Positions 1 through 6,559 of a DNA stretch of 8,110 bases are shown here, piece by piece. This stretch comes from Gammaproteobacteria bacterium (lineage in GTDB: Bacteria; Pseudomonadota; Gammaproteobacteria; GRL18): contig JAPVVU010000124.1 of NCBI GenBank assembly GCA_028571885.1, forward strand, positions 1-8,110, given 5' to 3'. The position numbers and the translations under genes are program-made. How positions within the stretch are numbered: position 1 is the first letter of the stretch; each line of letters starts with the position of its first letter. Under the pieces are notes generated by a model, which had not been told where the DNA came from, did no database searches, and saw only the letters and a program-made list of their open reading frames with translations.

Positions 1-576
1 CAGAATATTCAGGAAAGGACGCTTCCTCCTGTTCCTCTGGAGCAACACCCTGAAATTGTCAAATTGATGGCAACGCTGCAACTTTCACAAGCTGAATTAC
101 AAAAAACAAAATCCTTTAAAAAAGAAAGTCCACGTTTATTTCTGGGTGCACAAAGTAACAAAGACAAGAATGTTGAAAATAACTCTTTAATGTTTGAAGT
201 CTCAATTCCATTAGGTGTGAATCCAGCTTATTCACCCAAATTAGCGGCAGAAAAACGTAAAGTTTATGAAAAACAGGCGCTGTTAGACAAAGCCAAAATT
301 CAACTTGAACAAGCGATTTTTAAGGCACAGCAGGCCTTAGCGTCAGCCAAACAAAGTATTCATTTTTCAAAACAACAATATGACCTCAGTCAACAGGCAT
401 TAACGATGTCAGAAACAGCCTATCAATTAGGTGAAACGAATATTCAGAATTTATTGCTGGTTCAGCAGCAAACGGCAGAGGCAAAATTAAATTATAAATT
501 AGTACAGGCACGCTCAGGTCAGGCAATCGCAAACTTGAATCAGATATCAGGACATATACTAGGAGCTCAGCAATAA
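1..576 (+). CDS. TolC-family outer membrane efflux channel (CzcC-like), 3' part only
   Basis: The reading frame is open from the first base, so the 5' end lies outside the window; about 191 C-terminal residues are visible. The product should be the outer-membrane and periplasmic-tunnel component of a tripartite RND metal exporter. The visible part has a HPEIVKL-type helix start, a long Gln/Ala/Lys-rich helical stretch, and a late YQLGETNIQNLLLVQQQ segment. These are typical of the second TolC repeat, where a YxxGxxxxxxLL motif precedes the last long helix. A short beta-strand stretch (LMFEVSIPLGV) fits the second membrane strand pair. The stop codon TAA overlaps the ATG of the adaptor gene (TAATG), which implies translational coupling. 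Assignment to the CzcC-type branch rests mainly on the neighbouring heavy-metal-type pump. The signal peptide and N-terminal repeat cannot be seen. Confidence 0.88.
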   Translation, partial: QNIQERTLPPVPLEQHPEIVKLMATLQLSQAELQKTKSFKKESPRLFLGAQSNKDKNVENNSLMFEVSIPLGVNPAYSPKLAAEKRKVYEKQALLDKAKIQLEQAIFKAQQALASAKQSIHFSKQQYDLSQQALTMSETAYQLGETNIQNLLLVQQQTAEAKLNYKLVQARSGQAIANLNQISGHILGAQQ

Positions 577-1745
577 TGTTTCACTTAAATACAAGAACTT
601 TAATTTTATCAGGTTGTTTGCTGATGAGTGGCTTTTCTCAACTGTCTCTTGCTAATGACCTGGCTGGTAAATCGGCGAGCAAGTCGGCCGATGCATCAGT
701 GAAAGGATTAACATTGACTACCGCTCAACAGTCTGCAATGGGGATGCAAATGGAGTTGGCAAAGCAGACTGATTTGGTACCCAGTGCCATCTATCCTGCT
801 CAAGCGACGATCCCTCTGCAAACGATGCGCAGTCTTTCCAGTCCCCTTTCAGGGCAGATTATTAAACTGAATTACGTCCATGGTCCGATTCAAAAAGGCC
901 AGGTGATTGCTGAAATTGAAAGTCCTGATTTGTTAAAGATCCAGGAATCTTTTCTGGCCACACTGTCGGATTTACAAATTAGCCGGCAGAATCTAAACAG
1001 AGTACGACAGCTTAATAAAAGCGGTGTGTCATCCACTAAAAAACTGCAGCAGGCACTTTCAGAAGTTAAAAAGCTGTCATTAAAAAAAATGCAATTCGAA
1101 AAAAACCTGATGCTAATTGGTATGGCTGAATCTGCCATTCAAAATCTGGAAACAACACTCAAACTTCAACCGGCTAACCTGGATATCAAATCACCGATTG
1201 ATGGTCAGTTATTTGATCTGGAAGTGAGGCTTGGTGAACGTGTTGCTCAAAATCAAACCATTATTTCTCTGGGCGAAACTAACCCCATTATCCTGGTGGT
1301 CCGTGTCCCGGTGGAAACGGTAAATGATATGCGCGAAGGGCAAAAAGTAGAAGTGGTTGCAAACGCTAAAATAGGCGAGGTGAAGCATATTGATCCCATG
1401 GTTGACCCCATGACTCAATCGGTTGATATTCATATTACAGTCCAGAATGATGACCATAAGCTGCGTCCGGGTCAATTATTTAAAGTCCGTTTTTTAACTG
1501 AACAAAAGGCGACCACATATCAGATATCGGCCAGTGCGATCAGTCAATACAATGGTAAAACAGTCGTCTTCTTACAACAAAAAGATTTTATACAGGCACT
1601 CCCTATTCAGGTCGTTAATATCACCAATAAGCAATTATATTTTAAACCTGAAACCAAGCAGTCTTCACCTCTTAATGTTTATATTAAAGGCTCCACAGCA
1701 ATTAAATCTGCTATGGATGCTGCTAATGACTCTGAAAGCGAATAA
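576..1745 (+). CDS. RND efflux periplasmic adaptor subunit (membrane fusion protein, CzcB/CusB type)
   Basis: This 389-residue protein should link the inner-membrane pump to the outer-membrane channel. The start is supported by AGGAG at 561-565, 10 bases upstream, and by overlap with the previous stop. The N-terminus is a signal peptide (residues 1 to about 26, possible cleavage after SLA). An LSGC sequence at 11-14 resembles a lipobox, so lipidation at Cys14 is an alternative, although the hydrophobic stretch before it is short. A biotinyl-lipoyl-like half-motif is at about 88-115 (SSPLSGQIIKLNYVHGPIQKGQVIAEIESP). A helical hairpin follows at about 116-198, then the second lipoyl half at about 204-233 (IKSPIDGQLFDLEVRLGERV). 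The beta-barrel is at about 238-308 and the membrane-proximal domain runs to the end. There is no His-rich metal-binding N-terminus; a small MGMQM cluster is at 55-59. The metal is not evident from this protein. Confidence 0.93.
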   Translation: MFHLNTRTLILSGCLLMSGFSQLSLANDLAGKSASKSADASVKGLTLTTAQQSAMGMQMELAKQTDLVPSAIYPAQATIPLQTMRSLSSPLSGQIIKLNYVHGPIQKGQVIAEIESPDLLKIQESFLATLSDLQISRQNLNRVRQLNKSGVSSTKKLQQALSEVKKLSLKKMQFEKNLMLIGMAESAIQNLETTLKLQPANLDIKSPIDGQLFDLEVRLGERVAQNQTIISLGETNPIILVVRVPVETVNDMREGQKVEVVANAKIGEVKHIDPMVDPMTQSVDIHITVQNDDHKLRPGQLFKVRFLTEQKATTYQISASAISQYNGKTVVFLQQKDFIQALPIQVVNITNKQLYFKPETKQSSPLNVYIKGSTAIKSAMDAANDSESE

Positions 1746-1756
1746 GGATAAAAAAA

Positions 1757-4700
1757 ATGTTAGCTAAACTTTTACAATTTTTTCTCATTCAGAGAACACT
1801 GGTGGTTCTGATTGTCTTTGCTATCCTGGCAGGCGGCTGGCAGGCTTTTCAAAAGATTCCCATTGATGCCTTCCCGGATGTATCGCCGGCTCAGGTGAAA
1901 ATGATTTTTAAAGCACCGGGGATGACACCTTCTGAAGTTGAGCAAAGAATTATCGCACCTTTAGAGCTTGAATTACTGGGCCTGCCCAATCAAAAAATTC
2001 TGCGCTCTTTAGCTAAATACGGCATTGCAGATATTACCCTGGATTTTAATGAAGGTACTGATATTTACTGGGCCAGGCAGCTGGTGTCTGAAAGACTGAA
2101 TAATATGGATTTACCTCAAGGTGTCACCGGTGGTATGGCACCACTCTCTACACCTTTGAGTGATGTCTTTATGTTTACCATTGAGGGTAATACTCTTAAC
2201 AATATGGAAAAACGTGATTTACTGGACTGGGTTATTCGTCCTGCATTACGTTCAGTACCGGGTGTTGCGGATGTTAATGTGTTAGGCGGCTATGCCAGAA
2301 CATTTGTGGTGAAACCGGACTATCAAAAATTACAAACCTATCATGTCAGTATTGATCAACTGATTAAATCATTACAGGAAAATAATAAGAACGATGGTGC
2401 CGGTCGTCTCAATCAAGGCGAAGAAGTGCTGCTGGTGCGTACTCAGGGTAATTTAAGCAATATATCCGATATAGAGCATATTGTTGTCGATTATAATAAT
2501 AATGTGGCGATTACCATTAAGGATCTGGCTAAAGTCGAAATTGATTCGCTGTACCGAAATGGTGCTGTGTCACAGGATGGTCAGCAGGAGGCTGTAGAAG
2601 GTCTGGTCATGGCATTAAAAGGAGCCAATGCACGTGAAGTTATTTCAGGCATAGAATCTCGTTTAAAAGATCTGGAATCGGCATTTCCTAAAGGTATTTC
2701 TGTGTCTGTTTTTTATAACCGCAGTGATCTGGTTAATACCGCTATTTTTGGTGTATCTAAATCTTTAGCAGAAGCCGTGGTGTTAATCATGGTTGTTTTA
2801 CTGCTTTTTTTAGGCAACCTGCGAGCTGCGATTACTGTGGCGTTAATTCTGCCACTGGCCGCTCTAATGACGTTTATTCTTATGCGCTGGTTTGGTTTAT
2901 CTGCCAACTTAATGTCACTGGGCGGTTTGACCATTGCGGTTGGCATGTTAGTTGATGCTGCAGTTGTGGTAATTGAAAACATCGTATCACATCAGGAAAA
3001 AGATGCTGAAAAATCACAGGGCCAGCTACCTAAAATGCATATTATATTTCGTGCATTAAAAGAAGTCTCTGTCCCCGTTATCTCTGGTATTTTAATTATT
3101 ATGACCGTTTTCCTGCCATTACTCACCCTGGAAGGCTTAGAAGGAAAACTATTTGTACCGGTGGCCCTAACCATTATTTTTGCCCTGGGCAGCTCGTTAG
3201 TTTTATCGTTGACCATTATTCCGACCCTGGCTTCTTTTCTTTTAGGGAAACCTGCCCATCAGGAACCCTGGTTGATCCGACAATTACTGGCAATTTATCA
3301 GCCTGTTCTAAAATGGAGTCTAACGCACGACAAAGTCATTGTTTCTGGCGCCATAGTCGCACTGGTTTTTGCCGGCGTTATTTATACTCAGGTTGGTAAG
3401 ACTTTTATCCCGCAAATGGATGAAGGCTATATCGTTATGCAAATTGAAAAATCACCCTCAATCAGCTTAAAAAAATCAACTGAAATGGATCTTTACATTC
3501 AAAAAGCCATTATGGACCAGGTGCCTGAAGTCGCTCGAATGGTCGGTCGAGTGGGTTCTGATGAAATTGGCATGGATCCTATGGGTCTCAATGACACGGA
3601 TGTCTTCTTAATGCTTAAACCGATTTCTGAATGGCGTATGGAAAGTAAAGATGAACTCATTGCCGCCATACGTGAAGTTCTGGATACTCAGTTCCCAGGT
3701 ATTAACTATGCCTTTACTCAACCGATTCAAATGCGTGTTGATGAAATGCTAACCGGTGCCCGAGGTGATGTGGCCATCAAAATTTTTGGTGATAATGCCG
3801 ATGAACTTAATCAGGTCGCAAAAGAAATGGTCACTATGGTCAGAACTATTCCTGGTGCAGAAGATGTCAATACCCAGATGAATGAAGGTTTGCGCTATCT
3901 GCAGCTGAAAGTCAATCGTGATATGGCAGGGCGTTTAGGATTAACCGTGGATCAGGTAGAAGCTATTCTCAGAGCGCAAATCAATGGCCTTGAAACCGGC
4001 ATTATTTATCAAGGTATTCGTCGCATTCCGCTCATGCTGCGTGCCCCGGAATCCTATAAGGCATCAAGCTTTGAAATGCTGCAGCAGCCCATCACGGTCG
4101 ATACCCCACAGGGTATGGAAACGGTGATGCTCAGTCAATTAGTGGATGCCGACGCAACTGAAGGGCCTGTTTCAATTAAAAGAGAACAAAGTAAACGTTT
4201 TTCTGTGGTTGTTGCCAATGTGACAGGACGTGATCTGGTGAGCTTTGTCGAAGAAGCAAAACAAAAAGCAAAATCATTGACCATACCATCAGGCTACTAT
4301 TTTGAATGGGGCGGTAAATTTGAAAACCAGCAACGAGCTGCTAAAAAACTGTCTATTGTTGTACCTGTGGCTTTAGTGCTCATTTTTCTTATCCTTTTTA
4401 GTACCTTTGGCTCCATTCCTCAGGCCATGATGGTGCTGGTTAATGTGCCCTTTGCATTAATCGGCGGCATTGTTGCCTTATGGTTAACCGGAGAATATCT
4501 CTCTGTTCCTGCTTCGGTTGGTTTTATTGCACTATTAGGTATAGCTGTACTCAATGGCGTGGTCATGATTACCTATTTTAATCAACTATTAGCCAAAGGC
4601 TTAAGCCTTGGGCAAGTGGTTATTGAAGGCGCTTTAAGAAGGCTCAGACCGGTTTTAATGACGGCCTCGATTGCCGCTTTAGGCCTGGTGCCTTTAGTCT

Positions 4701-4831
4701 TTGCCACTGGACCCGGTTCAGAAATTCAAAGACCACTGGCCATCGTGGTCATTGGCGGACTAATCAGTTCGACACTTTTAACCTTGCTGATTTTACCCAT
4801 TATTTTTAAACGTTTTGGTCATTATTCTTAA
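1757..4831 (+). CDS. Heavy-metal efflux RND permease (CzcA/CusA family, HME-RND)
   Basis: This 1024-residue inner-membrane pump is expected to use proton import to expel metal cations from periplasm or cytoplasm. An AAGGA ribosome site at 1744-1748 supports the start. TM1 is at about 14-30, followed by the family signature IDAFPDVSPAQV (36-47) and a porter region with DFNEGTDIYWARQLVSERL (96-114). TM2-TM6 span about 335-495, with the TM4 motif at 396-408 (GMLVDAAVVVIEN). Asp400 and Glu407 there are the conserved proton-relay acids. The second porter region opens with IPQMDEGYIV (551-560) and includes QPIQMRVDEMLTGARGD (655-671). TM8-TM12 span about 865-1017, with LNGVVM (932-937). The length and domain order are complete for the family. 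The TM4 DAA is CusA-like, whereas the periplasmic sequence is CzcA-like. The substrate is therefore uncertain: Co/Zn/Cd/Ni or Cu/Ag. Confidence 0.96.
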   Translation: MLAKLLQFFLIQRTLVVLIVFAILAGGWQAFQKIPIDAFPDVSPAQVKMIFKAPGMTPSEVEQRIIAPLELELLGLPNQKILRSLAKYGIADITLDFNEGTDIYWARQLVSERLNNMDLPQGVTGGMAPLSTPLSDVFMFTIEGNTLNNMEKRDLLDWVIRPALRSVPGVADVNVLGGYARTFVVKPDYQKLQTYHVSIDQLIKSLQENNKNDGAGRLNQGEEVLLVRTQGNLSNISDIEHIVVDYNNNVAITIKDLAKVEIDSLYRNGAVSQDGQQEAVEGLVMALKGANAREVISGIESRLKDLESAFPKGISVSVFYNRSDLVNTAIFGVSKSLAEAVVLIMVVLLLFLGNLRAAITVALILPLAALMTFILMRWFGLSANLMSLGGLTIAVGMLVDAAVVVIENIVSHQEKDAEKSQGQLPKMHIIFRALKEVSVPVISGILIIMTVFLPLLTLEGLEGKLFVPVALTIIFALGSSLVLSLTIIPTLASFLLGKPAHQEPWLIRQLLAIYQPVLKWSLTHDKVIVSGAIVALVFAGVIYTQVGKTFIPQMDEGYIVMQIEKSPSISLKKSTEMDLYIQKAIMDQVPEVARMVGRVGSDEIGMDPMGLNDTDVFLMLKPISEWRMESKDELIAAIREVLDTQFPGINYAFTQPIQMRVDEMLTGARGDVAIKIFGDNADELNQVAKEMVTMVRTIPGAEDVNTQMNEGLRYLQLKVNRDMAGRLGLTVDQVEAILRAQINGLETGIIYQGIRRIPLMLRAPESYKASSFEMLQQPITVDTPQGMETVMLSQLVDADATEGPVSIKREQSKRFSVVVANVTGRDLVSFVEEAKQKAKSLTIPSGYYFEWGGKFENQQRAAKKLSIVVPVALVLIFLILFSTFGSIPQAMMVLVNVPFALIGGIVALWLTGEYLSVPASVGFIALLGIAVLNGVVMITYFNQLLAKGLSLGQVVIEGALRRLRPVLMTASIAALGLVPLVFATGPGSEIQRPLAIVVIGGLISSTLLTLLILPIIFKRFGHYS

Positions 4832-4843
4832 AGGAGACCACTC

Positions 4844-5137
4844 ATGAAAATGTGTATTTTAAAATTGATTTTAGATAATGACCTTTATGATGAAATGACT
4901 GACAGCCTGCTGTCTTTTCCAGACAGGGAATTAGAGTTTATGGGTTTTTCAGTGCAGGCGCATACTCAAGCACTGGAAGACATCAGTGAACAGGTGTCAG
5001 GATTCAAGCAAAAAATGGTTATTGAAATCACCACGAATGAAAATGAAGCCAGAGAAATTTATCAATATTTAAAGGAAACCTTAACTGAAGCCAGCTTTGA
5101 GGGTCAGTTATTTCCTCTGTTAAATTTTGAAAGCTGA
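4844..5137 (+). CDS. Small DUF3240-like protein at the end of the RND operon
   Basis: This 97-residue protein has no signal peptide or membrane segment, so it is probably cytosolic. It starts 12 bases after the pump stop, with AAGGAG at 4831-4836 and 7 bases of spacing, so it is cotranscribed with the efflux genes. The pattern resembles DUF3240 as I remember it. An N-terminal strand (CILKLILD) is followed by a helix with DxLL, then MGFSVQAH at 33-40, ISEQVSGFKQKMVIEI at 47-62, a helix with EAREIYQYL, and a final strand near Pro91. The alternation of strand, helix and strand suggests a ferredoxin-like (PII/CutA-like) fold, which is inference. DUF3240 genes are known beside RND efflux genes, but their role is not established. 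Possible metal ligands are few: Cys4, His40 and several Met. The call rests on recall of the family pattern. Confidence 0.72.
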   Translation: MKMCILKLILDNDLYDEMTDSLLSFPDRELEFMGFSVQAHTQALEDISEQVSGFKQKMVIEITTNENEAREIYQYLKETLTEASFEGQLFPLLNFES

Positions 5138-5155
5138 GTTAAACCTTAATTAATT

Positions 5156-5206
5156 ATTTAACAAAGTCTTTCCATGTCCCTGTGTCCATTGAAATAGGCG
5201 TTAGAT
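5156..5206 (-). other. attC-like imperfect inverted repeat at the 3' end of ccdB
   Basis: On the minus strand this 51-base element starts with ATCTAAC, which fits the R'' core consensus RYYYAAC, and ends with GTTAAAT, which fits R' GTTRRRY. These two ends pair at 6 of 7 positions. Next comes an unpaired spacer (GCC on one side, CTTT on the other), then arms TATTTCAATG and CATGGAAAGA pairing at 8 of 10 positions, around a 10-base loop. That is the order of an integron attC: R'', unpaired spacer, L'', loop, L', spacer, R'. The ccdB stop TAA lies within R'', as often seen in gene cassettes. Against it: it is slightly shorter than usual attC sites, I see no clear extrahelical bases, and no integrase or second cassette is in view. 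Confidence 0.38.
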
Positions 5207-5518
5207 ACTAGTCATAAGGAAGTCAATTGCACCAAGTATTTCGGACCTCAGACTTTCAAGTGAAGTAACCTTTTTTCTAAGCATCGTTTTGGGCATTGAT
5301 GTCATTTGGTGAGTGAGCAATACATACTGTTCATCATTAACAGTTATTATTGGGCAGAGTTTTTTTGCATTTGTTTGATTTAGGATATTGTGTGGTGACA
5401 AAGGAATTACAATTCTAGAATTAAGTTCATCAAAAAAATCATTCTGAACATCAACAAGGTAAGGATACGTTTTTTTTGAATTTTTGTTTTCATTTTTATA
5501 AAGTGTAAATTGACTCAT
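5201..5518 (-). CDS. ccdB: CcdB family toxin (gyrase poison)
   Basis: This 105-residue protein is close to chromosomal CcdB of Vibrio fischeri type. It begins MSQFTLYKNE, has YPYLVDVQNDFFDELNSR at 18-35, then RIVIPLSP, a central LCPIITVND strand pair at 54-62 and QMTSMP at 71-76. It closes with the long helix ending AIDFLMTSI. CcdB poisons DNA gyrase by trapping the GyrA-DNA cleavage complex, and the last three residues of F-plasmid CcdB (Trp-Gly-Ile) are needed for killing. Here the penultimate residue is Ser (AGT) instead of the usual Gly, so activity may be reduced. The start ATG overlaps the ccdA stop by one base (TAATG), with AGGGA upstream as ribosome site, giving the standard antitoxin-first order. 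The stop codon lies inside the attC-like element. It converges with the efflux operon. The module appears more AT-rich than its neighbours by eye, in keeping with acquisition. Confidence 0.94.
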   Translation of the reverse strand: MSQFTLYKNENKNSKKTYPYLVDVQNDFFDELNSRIVIPLSPHNILNQTNAKKLCPIITVNDEQYVLLTHQMTSMPKTMLRKKVTSLESLRSEILGAIDFLMTSI

Positions 5519-5763
5519 TAAAAATCCCTGTAAGAATCAGAAAAGAGCCCATTGTTTTCTGCTAATTCGTTTAACGCATTGATGGCTTCTTTATTTTCTT
5601 TTTGCCATTTTTTACGTTCTGCTTTTCTAACATCAGAAACCAGGGCATGTTCTAATGTTGCTGATAAATTGATTTTCAAATCACGAGCTTTTATAAGTAA
5701 ATCACTATTTATAGAAAGATTTGTTGCTTTTTTTGGTGCATTTTCATCATAGACATGTTGCAT
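5518..5763 (-). CDS. ccdA: CcdA family antitoxin
   Basis: This 81-residue protein begins MQHVYDENAPKKATNLSINS, like Vibrio-type chromosomal CcdA. The N-terminal half (about 14-42) is the ribbon-helix-helix DNA-binding and dimerisation region, with NLSINSDLL as the strand and helix start. The C-terminal half (about 43-81) is the flexible CcdB-binding tail, with RKKWQKENKEAINALNE and the conserved ending GLFSDSYRDF. The frame stays open upstream to an ATG at 5871, but that extension crosses the palindromic promoter and has no family similarity, so I use the ATG at 5763. The ribosome site is weak (GGGAT about 9 bases upstream). CcdA neutralises CcdB and, with it, represses the operon; the 10-base palindrome just upstream is the likely operator. 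The antitoxin looks intact. Confidence 0.93.
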   Translation of the reverse strand: MQHVYDENAPKKATNLSINSDLLIKARDLKINLSATLEHALVSDVRKAERKKWQKENKEAINALNELAENNGLFSDSYRDF

Positions 5764-5779
5764 TAGGATAATCCCACAG

Positions 5780-5819
5780 TTAGAATGCGCATTATGAATA
5801 CGCATTCTAATGCTATCAC
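5780..5819 (-). promoter_or_regulatory. Probable ccdAB promoter and operator palindrome
   Basis: A perfect 10-base inverted repeat (TTAGAATGCG at 5780-5789, CGCATTCTAA at 5801-5810) encloses an 11-base loop. On the minus strand the loop holds CATAAT (5796-5791), a 5/6 match to a -10 box. GTGATA (5819-5814), a 4/6 match to a -35 box, lies 17 bases upstream. Transcription would start about 20 bases before the ccdA ATG. A dimer bound to the arms would cover the -10 box, which fits the known autorepression of ccd operons by CcdA-CcdB. A third TTAGAAT copy lies at 5835-5829. The palindrome is seen directly; its role is inferred. Confidence 0.55.
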
Positions 5820-5852
5820 ATAAATAATATTCTAACAAGGAGAGCCATACCG

Positions 5853-5868
5853 AAAAAGACTGAGGTCT
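5853..5868 (-). terminator. Weak hairpin plus T-run downstream of slmA
   Basis: On the minus strand AGAC, loop CTCA and GTCT are followed directly by TTTT, about 50 bases after the slmA stop. The stem is only four pairs, so this would be a poor intrinsic terminator at best. It lies between slmA and the ccdAB promoter, where a terminator would be expected. Confidence 0.22.
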
Positions 5869-5895
5869 CATCGTCGGTTATAATCCGGCCAAAGA

Positions 5896-5922
5896 CAATA
5901 ACCCCCACATCCAGAGTTATTG
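5896..5922 (-). terminator. 7-base inverted repeat overlapping the slmA stop codon
   Basis: CAATAAC (5896-5902) and GTTATTG (5916-5922) form a perfect seven-pair stem with a 13-base loop that includes the slmA stop. The stem is AT-rich and no proper T-run follows on the minus strand. It may slow or mark the 3' end of the algC-argB-slmA transcript, or simply protect it; the evidence for termination is weak. Confidence 0.25.
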
Positions 5923-6528
5923 ACACTTAATACTATTAACAAAAAATAACCATTTGCTTACCCAGTTCTCGTCCGGTCGTTTTGCAAATCGACTTCTGAC
6001 ATATTTGCTGAGCTGGCCTTCTATGAAACTTGAGAGTACTTCTGCAAACTGACTAATATTACCCTGATAATTCACCTGACCTTTTAATTCGGCCTCTCTC
6101 AGCACTTGCTTCAACTGAGTTTCAATACGTTGAAAGAATTGATCGGTACGTTTTAAAAGACGTTCATTTTCACCAATCAGTGCATCACCCAGTAAAACCC
6201 GGGTTATTCCCGGATTTTTTGCAGAAAAAGTTAATACCACCGCTATCATTTTCTCAACTTTTGTAAAAATGCCATCCTGTTCTTTCACTACCTGATTCAG
6301 CAAACTGAAAACAGCCTCTTCACTGAATTCAATTAAAGCTTCAAACATCTTGGCTTTGCTGGGGAAATGGCGGTAGAGCGCCGCTTCTGAAACACCCACT
6401 GCCTTAGCAAGATTTGCCGTAGTGATGCGCTCTCCCGGCCTTTGCTCTAACTCCCGAGCGAGTGCCTGCAGAATCTGCTCTTTTCGGTTGGTTTTAGTAT
6501 TGGTTTTTTTGCTGGTAGTCTGATTCAT
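5917..6528 (-). CDS. slmA: SlmA, nucleoid occlusion factor (TetR family)
   Basis: SlmA is a TetR-type DNA-binding protein that, bound to its chromosomal sites, disrupts FtsZ polymers and keeps the division ring off the nucleoid. The 203-residue product matches E. coli SlmA throughout. NRKEQILQALA is at 14-24. The helix-turn-helix ITTANLAKAVGVSEAALYRHFPSK (35-58) is almost identical to the E. coli one. NPGITRVLLGDAL is at 105-117, RIETQLKQVLRE at 134-145 and YVRSRFAKRP at 176-185. The start is uncertain. ATG at 6528 gives the family's usual N-terminus but lacks a clear ribosome site. ATG at 6567 adds 13 residues and overlaps the argB stop by 8 bases, with GAGGA only two bases upstream. It is the last gene of the algC-argB-slmA group. 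Length and end are normal, so it should be functional. Confidence 0.92.
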   Translation of the reverse strand: MNQTTSKKTNTKTNRKEQILQALARELEQRPGERITTANLAKAVGVSEAALYRHFPSKAKMFEALIEFSEEAVFSLLNQVVKEQDGIFTKVEKMIAVVLTFSAKNPGITRVLLGDALIGENERLLKRTDQFFQRIETQLKQVLREAELKGQVNYQGNISQFAEVLSSFIEGQLSKYVRSRFAKRPDENWVSKWLFFVNSIKCQ

Positions 6529-6559
6529 AGTTTTTGATAAAAGTTTAAATACAGCTGAA

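Noticed and set aside
5139..5162. GTTAAA/TTTAAC inverted repeat after the DUF3240-like gene as a terminator
   Set aside because: The stem is six AT-rich pairs around a 12-base loop with no T-run, so it is too weak to call; part of it belongs to the attC-like element.
5764..5871. N-terminal extension of ccdA by 36 residues to an ATG at 5871
   Set aside because: It runs through the palindromic promoter, has no CcdA-family similarity, and the family N-terminus fits the ATG at 5763.
5816..5926. Minus-strand 36-codon frame from GTG, ending in a hydrophobic GMALLVRILFM stretch
   Set aside because: No ATG at its start, no ribosome site, overlaps the slmA end and the ccdAB control region, and I recognise no family. 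It could be a remnant but cannot be supported.
6027..6043. Possible SlmA-binding site around GAGAGTACTTCT inside slmA
   Set aside because: Only 8 of 12 positions fit GTGAGTACTCAC and the right half-site is poor; similar partial matches occur elsewhere (for example near 7577).
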